Below are positions 25,602-33,334 of a stretch of 64,000 bases of DNA, piece by piece. The first letter of the stretch is position 1; each line of letters opens with the position of its first letter. The stretch is taken from NCBI RefSeq assembly GCF_000745475.1, contig NZ_JQJJ01000002.1, positions 1 through 64,000 on the forward strand, written 5' to 3'. The notes under the pieces were generated by a model. That model was not told the origin of the DNA. It made no database searches and saw only the letters and a list, made by a program, of their open reading frames with translations. Source of the stretch: Allobosea sp. UNC402CLCol. GTDB taxonomy: Bacteria; Pseudomonadota; Alphaproteobacteria; Rhizobiales; Beijerinckiaceae. Both the position numbers and the translations under genes were made by a program.

Positions 25602-25630
25602 AGAATCGCACTTCCTCGAATCGCCGTCAA
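25602..25630 (-). promoter_or_regulatory. Promoter of the antisense RNA
   Basis: Minus-strand -35 TTGACG (25630-25625) and -10 GATTCT (25607-25602) with a 17-bp spacer, strongly resembling other repABC ctRNA promoters. Confidence 0.7.
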
Positions 25631-25698
25631 GAGTCTCTTGGAGACGAAACGCCATTTTGGCGGGCGGGATTCTTTTGCCTAACCATAGGTGAAGGAAC

Positions 25699-26928
25699 GT
25701 GGTGAATCACGCTGCATCGACGCCCTTTGGGCGGCGGACGCTGACGCTTGCCCATGTGGCAACTCAAGCGCTCGCGAAGGAACGGTCGCCCGATAAGGCG
25801 GTCCATAAATGGAATCTATTCCGGGATGTCTGCACGGCCAAGGCACGGCTGGGCGTGAACGAGCGCGCCCTGGCTGTGCTCGACGCCTTGTTGACCTTTC
25901 ATCCAGAGACAGTGCTGACGGGCGACCAACTCGTCGTCTTCCCCTCTAACCAGCAACTGGCGCTAAGAGCGCACGGAATGTCGCCGGCGACCTTGCGGCG
26001 GCATCTAGCGGTGCTCGTCGATGCCGGTCTCATCATTCGGCGGGATAGTCCGAACGGGAAGCGCTACGCACGGAAGGGGAGGGGAGGAGATATCGAGCTC
26101 GCCTTCGGCTTCGATCTGTCGCCTTTGGTTGTTCGTTCTGCCGAGATCGAGAGCGCGGCCGAGGACGTCAGGCTCGATGAGCGCGCCCTGAAGCTCGTGC
26201 GCGAGCGCATCACCATCTGCCGGCGGGACATCGCCAAGATGATCGCTGCCGCGATCGAGGAGAATGTCCCGGCACATCAGGCGGGCCAAGGGCCGTCGAC
26301 CTGGCAAGAGATTCATACGCTCTATCGGGCGATTATAGACCGGATTCCGCGCACTGCCTCGCGCGAGGTTCTGGAGCCAATCGCCGATGAGATGTCGATG
26401 CTGGCGGATGAGATCCTCAACCTGTTGGAACTTCATACAAAAACTCAGAATCTAAGCGGCAATGAGTCTCATTCTGAGCGTCACAAACAGAATTCAAATC
26501 CAGACCTCTCTACTGATTTTGAACCTTGCTTTCCAGAAAGCGGGGGTGGGGAGGTCGAGATCGATCGTGACCCGGGGAGGATGACCGAACGGCCGTTCCC
26601 GTTAGGAATGGTCCTCGATGCCTGCCCGGACATCATCGATTACGCTCGGGGCGGGATTTCGAACTGGCGAGATTTCCTGGTGACGGCAGCGATGGTGCGA
26701 TCGATGCTCGGAATCAGCCCGAGCGCCTGGCTTGATGCCCAGAATGCGATGGGCGAAACCGAAGCCTCGATTGTCGTTGCGGCAATCCTGCAGCGCGGGG
26801 AAGCGATCTCGAGCGCGGGCGGTTATCTGCGCGGCCTGACACGGAAAGCGGAAGCCAACGAATTTTCGATCGGACCGATGCTGATGGCGTTGATCGGAAG
26901 CCGCCGGCGTGAACCGAAACGAGCATAG
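25699..26928 (+). CDS. repC: RepC replication initiator
   Basis: 409 residues. The N-terminal winged-helix RepC domain (LRAHGMSPATLRRHLAVLVD, about 92-112, then RRDSPNGKRYARKG) and the conserved C-terminal domain (SPSAWLDAQNAMGETEASIV) are both present. RepC initiates replication at an origin usually lying within its own gene. GTG start preceded by GAAGGAA; a hairpin CGCCA-TTT-TGGCG at about 25650 lies in the leader targeted by the antisense RNA. Confidence 0.95.
   Translation: MVNHAASTPFGRRTLTLAHVATQALAKERSPDKAVHKWNLFRDVCTAKARLGVNERALAVLDALLTFHPETVLTGDQLVVFPSNQQLALRAHGMSPATLRRHLAVLVDAGLIIRRDSPNGKRYARKGRGGDIELAFGFDLSPLVVRSAEIESAAEDVRLDERALKLVRERITICRRDIAKMIAAAIEENVPAHQAGQGPSTWQEIHTLYRAIIDRIPRTASREVLEPIADEMSMLADEILNLLELHTKTQNLSGNESHSERHKQNSNPDLSTDFEPCFPESGGGEVEIDRDPGRMTERPFPLGMVLDACPDIIDYARGGISNWRDFLVTAAMVRSMLGISPSAWLDAQNAMGETEASIVVAAILQRGEAISSAGGYLRGLTRKAEANEFSIGPMLMALIGSRRREPKRA
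26430..26530. other. AT-rich stretch in repC, candidate oriV
   Basis: Within the otherwise GC-rich repC gene this ~100 bp is markedly AT-rich and encodes a low-complexity linker (KTQNLSGNESHSERHKQNSN). In characterised repABC plasmids oriV maps to an AT-rich segment inside repC; position and composition fit. Confidence 0.65.
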
Positions 26929-27010
26929 CGCATCCGTGGATCGCTGACATGTGCGGGCCGTCGCTGACAATAGACTGGTACAACGGGCCTATGGCGATGA
27001 AGTTTGCTCG

Positions 27011-27499
27011 ATGAATTGGAAGCCGCCGGCGCCGATCGACGCCAGTCCGGAAAACCGGGCCCGGGTGAGCGGGCCTGGCTTACGGACGCTCTTCAATGTC
27101 GCGCCCGTCTGGAAGCTCGATGTTGCCGAGATCCGAACGCTCCTGGGTATGCCCACATCGGACGAATTTCAGACCTGGTCTGATACTGCCCGCGCCGACG
27201 AGCCTCTAACCCTTGAAACCGACGTCCTATTGCGGATTTCGGCGGTGCTCGGGATTTATAAATTCCTCCGTCTGTTGGAGGGGACTAACGACGAGGGCTC
27301 GAAACGGCTCCGAGGCATCAATCGTGAAAACCCCTTCAATGGGAAAGCGCCAATGGAGCTGATGCTGTCCGGCTTCGAACCTGGGCTGATGGATGTCCGT
27401 GGCTACTTGCTCGCCAAGGAGTACGGGGGCGGCACCGCCCCTAACGAGGTCGACCGCAACTTCAAGCCTTATACCGACGCCAATTTGATCCGGATCTGA
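27011..27499 (+). CDS. MbcA/ParS/Xre-type antitoxin, apparently orphan
   Basis: 162 residues. The C-terminal toxin-binding domain (DUF2384) is clear: LLRISAVLGIYKFLRLLEGT, NPFNGKAPMELMLSGF and MDVRGYLLAKEYGGG. Partners are normally RES-domain NAD-degrading toxins encoded directly downstream, but no RES gene follows. The ATG at 27011 starts a protein of normal length. It may protect against RES toxins carried elsewhere, or be a relic of plasmid addiction. Confidence 0.75.
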   Translation: MNWKPPAPIDASPENRARVSGPGLRTLFNVAPVWKLDVAEIRTLLGMPTSDEFQTWSDTARADEPLTLETDVLLRISAVLGIYKFLRLLEGTNDEGSKRLRGINRENPFNGKAPMELMLSGFEPGLMDVRGYLLAKEYGGGTAPNEVDRNFKPYTDANLIRI

Positions 27500-27625
27500 T
27501 ATCGCCTCGGATGACCTCTTGTGTTGCAAGGCGGTCGATTCAATATCGGCGCCGCCAGCTCCCATGAACGATGCGGCTGAGGCGGGCTCTTGGTGCTGCA
27601 GTTTCGGTGTTTCAAAGGAATAGAC

Positions 27626-27832
27626 GTGTTTCAGATCAAGGCCACGATCCGGGGTAGCAAGGTCAAGGAAGCTGCTCCTTCTGCGGTGGAGGCGCTTCGC
27701 CGCTACCGGGATATCCAGACACGTCCGGGTGTGACGGCTTGTTCGGTGATGAAGGGCGGCGTGCTGGTGGGGCAAGCCGAGCTCGTGAGCGCGGCGACAG
27801 TCGAGGACCTGCGCGCCAAATCCGGGATCTGA
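27626..27832 (+). CDS. Small hypothetical protein
   Basis: 68 residues from a GTG (VFQIKATIRGSKVKEAAPSA). Alternating beta/helix pattern, soluble, no motif I recognise. It ends with a normal stop and is followed by a 120-bp gap before the WGR gene. Confidence 0.45.
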   Translation: MFQIKATIRGSKVKEAAPSAVEALRRYRDIQTRPGVTACSVMKGGVLVGQAELVSAATVEDLRAKSGI

Positions 27833-27955
27833 CCTCGCGGCGAGGGCGAGGTTCTGCAGGACGCCTCGCGGTTCATCAATGATGTGAATCGTCAACGCGA
27901 GATTGATTCATCCTTTGCGTTGGACGGGTGTCTGCCATGAGCGCGAGATGCGCGC

Positions 27956-28246
27956 ATGGACAGCTCCTTCGCCAAAGACGTGCCGCGCCTGCAGATGCTG
28001 GTGTTGGACCGATCCGATCCAGCGCAGAATATGGCCCGGTTCTATGTCCTTGCGATTGAGCCCACACTATTTGGCGATGTCGCGCTTGTACGCGAATGGG
28101 GGCGCCGTGGCTGTTCCGGTCGGCGGCGGCTGGATCTCTATGGGGATCAAGAAGCCGCAGCCGAGGCGCTGCAGGACTGGCTCCTTCGGAAGACCCGACG
28201 TGGCTACGGCGTCGTAGCAGCTTCGGTGACGAACGATCGGGCATAG
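27956..28246 (+). CDS. WGR-domain protein
   Basis: 96 residues, nearly all WGR domain: RFYVLAIEPTLFGDVALVRE followed by WGRRG, then EALQDWLLRKTRRGYG. WGR domains bind nucleic acids in PARPs and in bacterial stand-alone proteins common on rhizobial plasmids. Function of the stand-alone form is not known. Confidence 0.8.
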   Translation: MDSSFAKDVPRLQMLVLDRSDPAQNMARFYVLAIEPTLFGDVALVREWGRRGCSGRRRLDLYGDQEAAAEALQDWLLRKTRRGYGVVAASVTNDRA

Positions 28247-28293
28247 CCGGAAAGCTCCCGATGTTGGGGCGGCCACTTTTTAGAATGGCATAG

Positions 28294-28365
28294 TAGGCCG
28301 GGCCGGACTCGAACCGGCACCGCCCTGTTATGAGCGACAAGCTCTAACCATTGAGCTACCGGCCG
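28294..28365 (-). tRNA. tRNA-like gene, anticodon CAU, with degenerate anticodon arm
   Basis: The D arm (GCTC-AATGGTTA-GAGC) and T arm (GCCGG-TTCGAGT-CCGGC) are perfect, and six acceptor pairs form (GGCCGG/CCGGCC). The loop CTCATAA gives anticodon CAT (Met or lysidine-Ile type). However, the five expected anticodon-stem pairs (TGTCG/CAGGG) mostly fail; an alternative stem CTTGT/ACAGG pairs but leaves an 8-nt loop. Position 1-72 is also mismatched. It is either a decaying tRNA or an unusual plasmid tRNA variant. Total length is 72 nt. Confidence 0.6.
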
Positions 28366-28617
28366 GGTTGGGCGTTTAGCATTCAGCGCGATGGGCAAAC
28401 AAGGCTGCGCGATCGTTCCTCTCGGGCCCGAGATGAGCCCTCAATCCCTGCGGCAGGCTGCCTTGTTCGCTCCGCGAGTGGATCGTCGCGGGAGGAGGAA
28501 GGGAGCTGGCCGCGTTGCTGCCTAGCCACACGAGAGGAGAGTCTGCCGGTTTGTCAGCAATCCCGATTGCACGAGGCCGGGATGAGACCGAAGCTGGGCA
28601 GAGAGGGAGGCGAGATT

Positions 28618-28731
28618 ATGCCTACGCCCGACAGCTCGGAAGCCTCCATGGCTCGGATCAACGGCATCCTCATTCGGAGTGCTATCGCCGTGGCGATTGC
28701 TGCGACCGTCGTGCTGCCGCTGCTCCGCTAA
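28618..28731 (+). CDS. Possible small single-span membrane peptide
   Basis: 37 codons from an ATG with GGGAGG spaced properly upstream. The polar start (MPTPDSSEASMARINGILIR) is followed by a hydrophobic helix ending in VVLPLLR. It could be a genuine small membrane protein, but length makes this tentative. Confidence 0.35.
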   Translation: MPTPDSSEASMARINGILIRSAIAVAIAATVVLPLLR

Positions 28732-28975
28732 GTCGGGTATTCCGAAAGCGCGCAAAGTCGGCCGGAGGCGAAAAGTCGACCTCGTAGGCGTCTCGCTGAG
28801 TGCCCTTCGGGTATGTGGCGGCTAGGGTGATGAGGCAAAGCGCTTAAATGCCCCCAGCGGTCATTTATGAGGCTTTTAGTCTGGCGGATGTGATCGTGAC
28901 GTTTGTACGAACGATGCTGACAGCATAACCACCGTAGGTTGCGCCGAGAAAGGATTTTCCTTACGAGGGCTCGTC

Positions 28976-29194
28976 ATGATCACGAGCAAGCTGACAAGCA
29001 AGGCGCAGACGACGATCCCGCAGTCTATTCGGACAGCGCTGCAGCTGCGGGAAGGCGACGAAATCGCTTACAGCATTGAAGGCGGAGCTGTTGTGATCCG
29101 CAAGGCGCCGGCGCCGGTCGTGGTCGAGGATCCGTTCGGCACGTTTGGCGAATGGGACAGTGAAGCCGATCGCAGAGCTTATGCCTCCCTCTGA
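28976..29194 (+). CDS. AbrB/MazE-family antitoxin
   Basis: 72 residues. N-terminal swapped-hairpin AbrB domain (SKLTSKAQTTIPQSIRTALQ, then GDEIAYSIEGGAVVI) and an acidic C-terminal tail (EDPFGTFGEWDSEADRRAY) that would thread into the toxin. The last 14 bp overlap the toxin gene. It should neutralise the PemK/MazF-like partner and repress the operon. Confidence 0.85.
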   Translation: MITSKLTSKAQTTIPQSIRTALQLREGDEIAYSIEGGAVVIRKAPAPVVVEDPFGTFGEWDSEADRRAYASL

Positions 29195-29528
29195 TTTCCA
29201 GCAGGGCGACGTTGTCCGGGTGCCATTTCCCTATAGCGACCGCAACACAAGGCAACACCGCCCGGCGCTTGTCGTCAGCAACGGCGCGATCGGGGAGGGG
29301 AATGCACTGCTGTGGGTTGTCATGATCACCAGCGCCGAGAACCGGCCATGGGTCGGGGATGTGTCGCTGGGACGATTCTATCAGGAGGCCGGCTTGCCGG
29401 CTCCGAGTGTGATCCGTACTGTCAAGGTCACGACTATCGAGGCCGCCCACGCTCAGCAGCTTGGCCGTATCAACCCCGCCCTGATGGCTGAGGTGGGTGA
29501 TCAGCTCAAGAAACATCTGGGTGTCTAG
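29181..29528 (+). CDS. PemK/MazF-family endoribonuclease toxin
   Basis: 115 residues. Typical start QQGDVVRVPFPYSDRNTRQH, then RPALVVSNG, and a C-terminal VIRTVKVTTIEAAHAQQLGR block. The family cleaves single-stranded mRNA at short motifs. ATG 29181 overlaps the antitoxin. The pair is a plasmid-maintenance module. Confidence 0.85.
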   Translation: MPPSDFQQGDVVRVPFPYSDRNTRQHRPALVVSNGAIGEGNALLWVVMITSAENRPWVGDVSLGRFYQEAGLPAPSVIRTVKVTTIEAAHAQQLGRINPALMAEVGDQLKKHLGV

Positions 29529-29617
29529 CGGTCGCTCGCAGCGGCATTCCGGGCGAGGCGCCCGTCCATCTCGGCTGAGCCTGACGGAGCTCGCGCCGAC
29601 CACGTCGACTCAACGTT

Positions 29618-30784
29618 TCAAAGTGCCAGGCGGGCGGCTTGGCTGAATTGTCGCTCGGCGTCGTTGTAGTAGGACGCCGCCTGCTGCACCGAGCGGTGCT
29701 GCGACTGTTGCATCGCCGCGGGGAGCGAGACGCCGTTGCGAGCGGCCTCGGTCAGGTAGCCGGAGCGCAGGCCGTGGGCGGAAAATTCCCAGGGATTGAG
29801 CCCGGCCTGAGCACAGCGGCGCTTAAGGATCAGGTTGACCGCCTGCGGGGTCAGGGCGCGGTCGGAGAGACCCTCCCAGCGGTCGATCGCCCGAAACACC
29901 GCGCCCTTGCTGATATTGGCGCGCTCGAGCCATTCGCGCAGGGCCTCGACCGGCGGCCCCACGATGAGGACGCGCGCATCGTCATTGGCCATTGCCGTCT
30001 TGGTTCTACCGAGCGTGATCGCCAGGCAGGGCAGGCGCGGGGAATTGAGATCCTCGGGATCGAGCGGGACCGGCGCCTCCTCCGAAAGCTGTTCGACGCG
30101 CAATCGTGCGATTTCGCTGCGGCGACGACCGCCTGAGCCAAAAGCTATCAGCAGCAGCGCCAGATCGCGCGTGTCGCTCAGGCGATCGCTGCGACAGGTC
30201 GCAAGCAAGCGGTCAAGGATATCGCGGGTGACGGCGCGCTGGCTCTTGCGCCGGCGGGGCCGGGCGCTGGCCCGCACCGCCAGACGCACCGCCGTCCGCA
30301 GTGATGGCGCGGTGAACGGGCCCGTAAGACTTTTCCAGCGGTGCAGCGTCGCCCAGTGGGCGAGCCGGCGTTTGACGGTCGAGGGCGCGTGGGGACCGTC
30401 GCTGCGCAAATGACCGTCCAAGCGTAAGGCTGCGGCGATCGCGTCGGGCATGCCGTGCGCGGGATCGGTTTCGCGTTGCGCAGGATCCCAGAGGTGCTGC
30501 GCGACGAACTTCAGCGTCAGCGCTTCCGGCGCCGGCCAGGGCAGGGGCGAGCCGGTTGCTGCGATCGCCCAGGCTTCGAGATAGGCCAGATCCGAGGCGA
30601 GCGCGCGCAAAGAATTCTCGCCCAGGCCTTCCTGGGCCAGGTGGCGCAGCGTCGCGACATCGTCGTCGGTCAGGATTTTGGCGAGCTGATCGCGCCGCTC
30701 CAGCGGCAGGATCGCGGCAAGCGCGTCGAGCTGCAGAGCTCGGCGGGTCTCGGAATCGGCCGAGAGCAAGGCGGTTGTTGTCAA
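29618..30784 (-). CDS. Tyrosine recombinase/integrase
   Basis: 388 residues. N-terminal SAM-like core-binding domain (about 50-180) and catalytic domain with the tetrad visible: Arg in SGGRRRSEIARL, HGLRSG, His in QSQHRS and nucleophile Tyr in AASYYNDAE. The type resembles the integrase-like proteins that accompany RHE_PE00001 genes on plasmids, perhaps acting in multimer resolution. It diverges from the next gene across a dyad at 30899-30927. Confidence 0.85.
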   Translation of the reverse strand: MTTTALLSADSETRRALQLDALAAILPLERRDQLAKILTDDDVATLRHLAQEGLGENSLRALASDLAYLEAWAIAATGSPLPWPAPEALTLKFVAQHLWDPAQRETDPAHGMPDAIAAALRLDGHLRSDGPHAPSTVKRRLAHWATLHRWKSLTGPFTAPSLRTAVRLAVRASARPRRRKSQRAVTRDILDRLLATCRSDRLSDTRDLALLLIAFGSGGRRRSEIARLRVEQLSEEAPVPLDPEDLNSPRLPCLAITLGRTKTAMANDDARVLIVGPPVEALREWLERANISKGAVFRAIDRWEGLSDRALTPQAVNLILKRRCAQAGLNPWEFSAHGLRSGYLTEAARNGVSLPAAMQQSQHRSVQQAASYYNDAERQFSQAARLAL

Positions 30785-30898
30785 GCAGCGCTCCTGCTGT
30801 GGCTCACGAGGGCCGATTTCGTCGACCGGACGCTCGGCTGACGTCGCCGGCAGGTTTTTGGAACGCCAGAATCGCCGATTTCCGCAGGCGTGTCCATG

Positions 30899-30927
30899 AC
30901 TATCGATAAGAGGTAATTATCGATAGT
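30899..30927. promoter_or_regulatory. Inverted repeat between recombinase and RHE_PE00001 gene
   Basis: Eleven-base arms ACTATCGATAA and TTATCGATAGT around a 7-bp AT-rich spacer in the 183-bp divergent promoter region. A candidate operator for the HTH protein encoded next door, or a recombinase core-like site. Confidence 0.6.
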
Positions 30928-30967
30928 GATGTTGGTTCGAAAGCGGGTGTCGATGTGAAGCAAGTTA

Positions 30968-32206
30968 ATGGCAATTTTGGTTGGCTATGATATAGAGATG
31001 GATGTGAATTCAGTCAGGTACGAACTCTCCCGGGCGGGCCGCCAAGCCCTGGTTTCGGACTGCGCCGCAGCCGCCGAAGCCGCGGCGATCGCGCTCGTCC
31101 GCTTTGATGAGCGGTTGCTTCGGGCCGAGCCCGTCCTGGCCGATGGCGCGCGCCAGCGCGGCCACGCTTTTGAGGCTCAAGCCCTGGTCGGGCTCTCTGG
31201 GGGGCTCTGTCCGCTCGAGGATCTCGTCCTGCACGATTCCGGCATGGACGTGCGCAGCCCGACCCGCGAGATCACCCGCGCCGCGACCATGCTGGACGAG
31301 CGCCGGCGCCTGGCCCGGCGCGAGCCCGCCGCTATCTTGAGCCCGACGGCCCTGCGGCAGCGGCTAGGCATCGCAGAATCAGAGGAATCGGATCGGACGG
31401 ACAGGGTGACGAGCCCGCCCGGGACCGCGAAACAGGTCGTGGCCCCCTGGGACCGGATCGAACGGGATGACGACGATGAAGATCCCGCCGGCGAGGATGA
31501 TTTGGGCCTGGAGGATGAGGAGGGGCTCGGCGATCCGGCCTTCGCCGACATCGACGCCTTGTTGGTCCGGACGCGGAAAAAACTCGACGCCTGGAACGAT
31601 TTTTCCTCCGACGAGGGCCGCAAAAACCTGATGCTACGCGATCCCACCTATGACGCCGCCGGGCGGTTCGCGCGGTGGCAAGACATCCTGGAGGAGGGCA
31701 GGGGGCTGCCGGCGGCGCTCGCAGCCGCGGTCGCGCTCGATGCGTGGCTGTGGCTCGAGCCGTCGGAACGCGCCGGCGAGCTCGGGTTCGCGCTCGCGGC
31801 GACCGTGTTGCGACAGCGCGAGTTGGCGCAGGCGCATCTGCCAACAGTCGGGGTTGGGCTGAGACGGGGAAAGTTCAGGTGGAGCCCGCATTTGGCGCTC
31901 AGCGCCCGGGTTGAGGGGCTGCTCGGCGCTTTTGGCGAGGCCGCTGCGTTCGGGCAACGGGATCTCGATCGGCTGTCATTGGCGCGAACGCTGATGCTAC
32001 GGAGGTGCGAGGGCCGGCGGGGGAATTCGAGACTTGTCGATCTCGTCGACCTGTTCGTGTCCTCGCCACTCGTCACGGTGCAACTGGCGGCGGCGCGGCT
32101 AAATGTGACGTCGCAGGCGGTCGAGGCCATGCTGAAGGAGCTCGGTGGCAGCCTGCCGCGCGAACTCACCGGCCGAAAGCGCTATCGGGCTTGGGGGATT
32201 TTATAG
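30968..32206 (+). CDS. RHE_PE00001-family HTH protein (DUF1612-like)
   Basis: 412 residues (an in-frame ATG at 30998 is an alternative start). The N-terminal domain includes REITRAATMLDERRRLARRE, an acidic linker lies around 170-200 (ERDDDDEDPAGEDDLGLEDE), and the C-terminal HTH is VTVQLAAARLNVTSQAVEAM followed by TGRKRYRAWGIL. Members are common on rhizobial plasmids. The HTH suggests plasmid-encoded regulation, with role unknown. Confidence 0.75.
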   Translation: MAILVGYDIEMDVNSVRYELSRAGRQALVSDCAAAAEAAAIALVRFDERLLRAEPVLADGARQRGHAFEAQALVGLSGGLCPLEDLVLHDSGMDVRSPTREITRAATMLDERRRLARREPAAILSPTALRQRLGIAESEESDRTDRVTSPPGTAKQVVAPWDRIERDDDDEDPAGEDDLGLEDEEGLGDPAFADIDALLVRTRKKLDAWNDFSSDEGRKNLMLRDPTYDAAGRFARWQDILEEGRGLPAALAAAVALDAWLWLEPSERAGELGFALAATVLRQRELAQAHLPTVGVGLRRGKFRWSPHLALSARVEGLLGAFGEAAAFGQRDLDRLSLARTLMLRRCEGRRGNSRLVDLVDLFVSSPLVTVQLAAARLNVTSQAVEAMLKELGGSLPRELTGRKRYRAWGIL

Positions 32207-32281
32207 GTTGGACCTGTCAGCCAATTTGAGATCGGCGCTGGTTTGGTTTCGGGTCCGCGGAACACCCGTCAATGTTGCCGG

Positions 32282-32310
32282 TTGACATTTTGTAGTTTGA
32301 AAACTACATC
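32282..32310 (+). promoter_or_regulatory. Promoter/operator of the broken RelE-type locus
   Basis: TTGACA (-35, 32282-32287) followed by the dyad TGTAGTTT-GA-AAACTACA (32291-32308), which would cover the -10. This is the usual arrangement of autoregulated toxin-antitoxin promoters. Confidence 0.7.
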
Positions 32311-32315
32311 GATCC

Positions 32316-32546
32316 ATGTTCGAACTTAAGCAGACCGAAACGTCTCGCCTATGGACATGCCGGCGATGCTGAGCCTGTCGGAGAGGGGATCAGTGAGCCG
32401 CGGATCCATCACGGTCCTGGCTACCGGGTTTACTTCCAGAAATGCGGCACGACCGTGATTGTGCTGGGGGCGACAAAAGCAGCCAGGCCAAAGATATCAG
32501 GATTGCCAAACGGCTGGCGACAGAATGGAGTAAATCAAATGGCTGA
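32316..32546 (+). pseudogene. Broken RelE/HigB-like toxin
   Basis: It begins like a normal addiction-module killer protein (MFELKQTETSRLW), then loses most of the N-terminal half. It resumes with RIHHGPGYRVYFQKCGTTVI, and after a frameshift at about 32468 finishes in another frame with GGDKSSQAKDIRIAKRLATE. The internal deletion and the frameshift make it non-functional. Promoter and downstream antitoxin are intact. Confidence 0.8.
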
Positions 32547-32826
32547 AAAACTGGCTACATACGACCCGGCTGAGGATCTGACCTCTGATGAGGCTGTCGC
32601 GACTTTCATGGCTGAAGCCTTTCAAACGGAAGACAGCGGCTATATCGCGCACGCGCTCGGCGTGGTAGCCCGGGCGAAGGGGATGGCGCAGATCGCCCAT
32701 CAGACCGGTCTCTCGCGCGAGCAGCTTTACCGGTCATTCAGCGCTAGCGGCAATCCGACGCTAAAGACGACGATCGCGGTGATGAAGGCCCTTGGCGTCG
32801 AGCTGACCGCGAAAGCCCACGCCTGA
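32539..32826 (+). CDS. HigA-like addiction-module antidote protein
   Basis: 95 residues. The family pattern is complete: EKLATYDPAEDLTSDEAVAT, then EDSGYIAHALGVVARAKGM and the HTH GLSREQLYRSFSASGNPTLK. It binds DNA and a RelE-like toxin. ATG 32539 overlaps the pseudogene's end as in an intact operon. The antitoxin survives while its toxin is dead. Confidence 0.85.
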   Translation: MAEKLATYDPAEDLTSDEAVATFMAEAFQTEDSGYIAHALGVVARAKGMAQIAHQTGLSREQLYRSFSASGNPTLKTTIAVMKALGVELTAKAHA

Positions 32827-32969
32827 TCCAATGAGCACTGGCCGGTGCCTCGTGCCGACGAATGCGTCGTTCGAGTAAGCATGAGGGAGGCGCAGCAATA
32901 GCGACATCGTGGGCAGAGACTCTATCGAAACTCTCCTTTGTTTGAAAACACCTTAAGGGCTCGGGGCCG

Positions 32970-33277
32970 TTCCCGCTCACTCGACCTTTTCGAGGAGCCG
33001 GCACGACCACTTCCGCGAGAGCGATCTCTTGAGGGAGCTATTTGAGACGACCGTTCGGCGCTGCATCGCGGAGGGGCTCGTCGGTGGCGAGGGCTTCGCG
33101 ATCGATGCCAGCCTGATCAAGGCCTACGCCAACAAGCAACGCTCGGCCGAAGCGTCGGAGCCCGTCGACTGGGTGGCTGCAACAGCTAAGGACATGGCTT
33201 GGGGTAATCGCTCGACGCTGTTCCGCGATCCGGACAGCAACGCCATCAACGTCTTCAAGCCGCTCACCAAGGCCTGA
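32970..33277 (+). mobile_element. Transposase fragment (IS1182-like)
   Basis: An interrupted reading frame encodes a fragment of an IS1182/IS5-type transposase N-terminal region: RHDHFRESDLLRELFETTVR and GEGFAIDASLIKAYANKQR. Catalytic DDE parts are absent and no terminal repeats are visible, so only a remnant is left. Confidence 0.7.
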
Positions 33278-33334
33278 GGCCCGCAGGCATGTCCTCGACA
33301 CACGACCAGCCGATGCCGCCCAAAGGGCCTCCAC

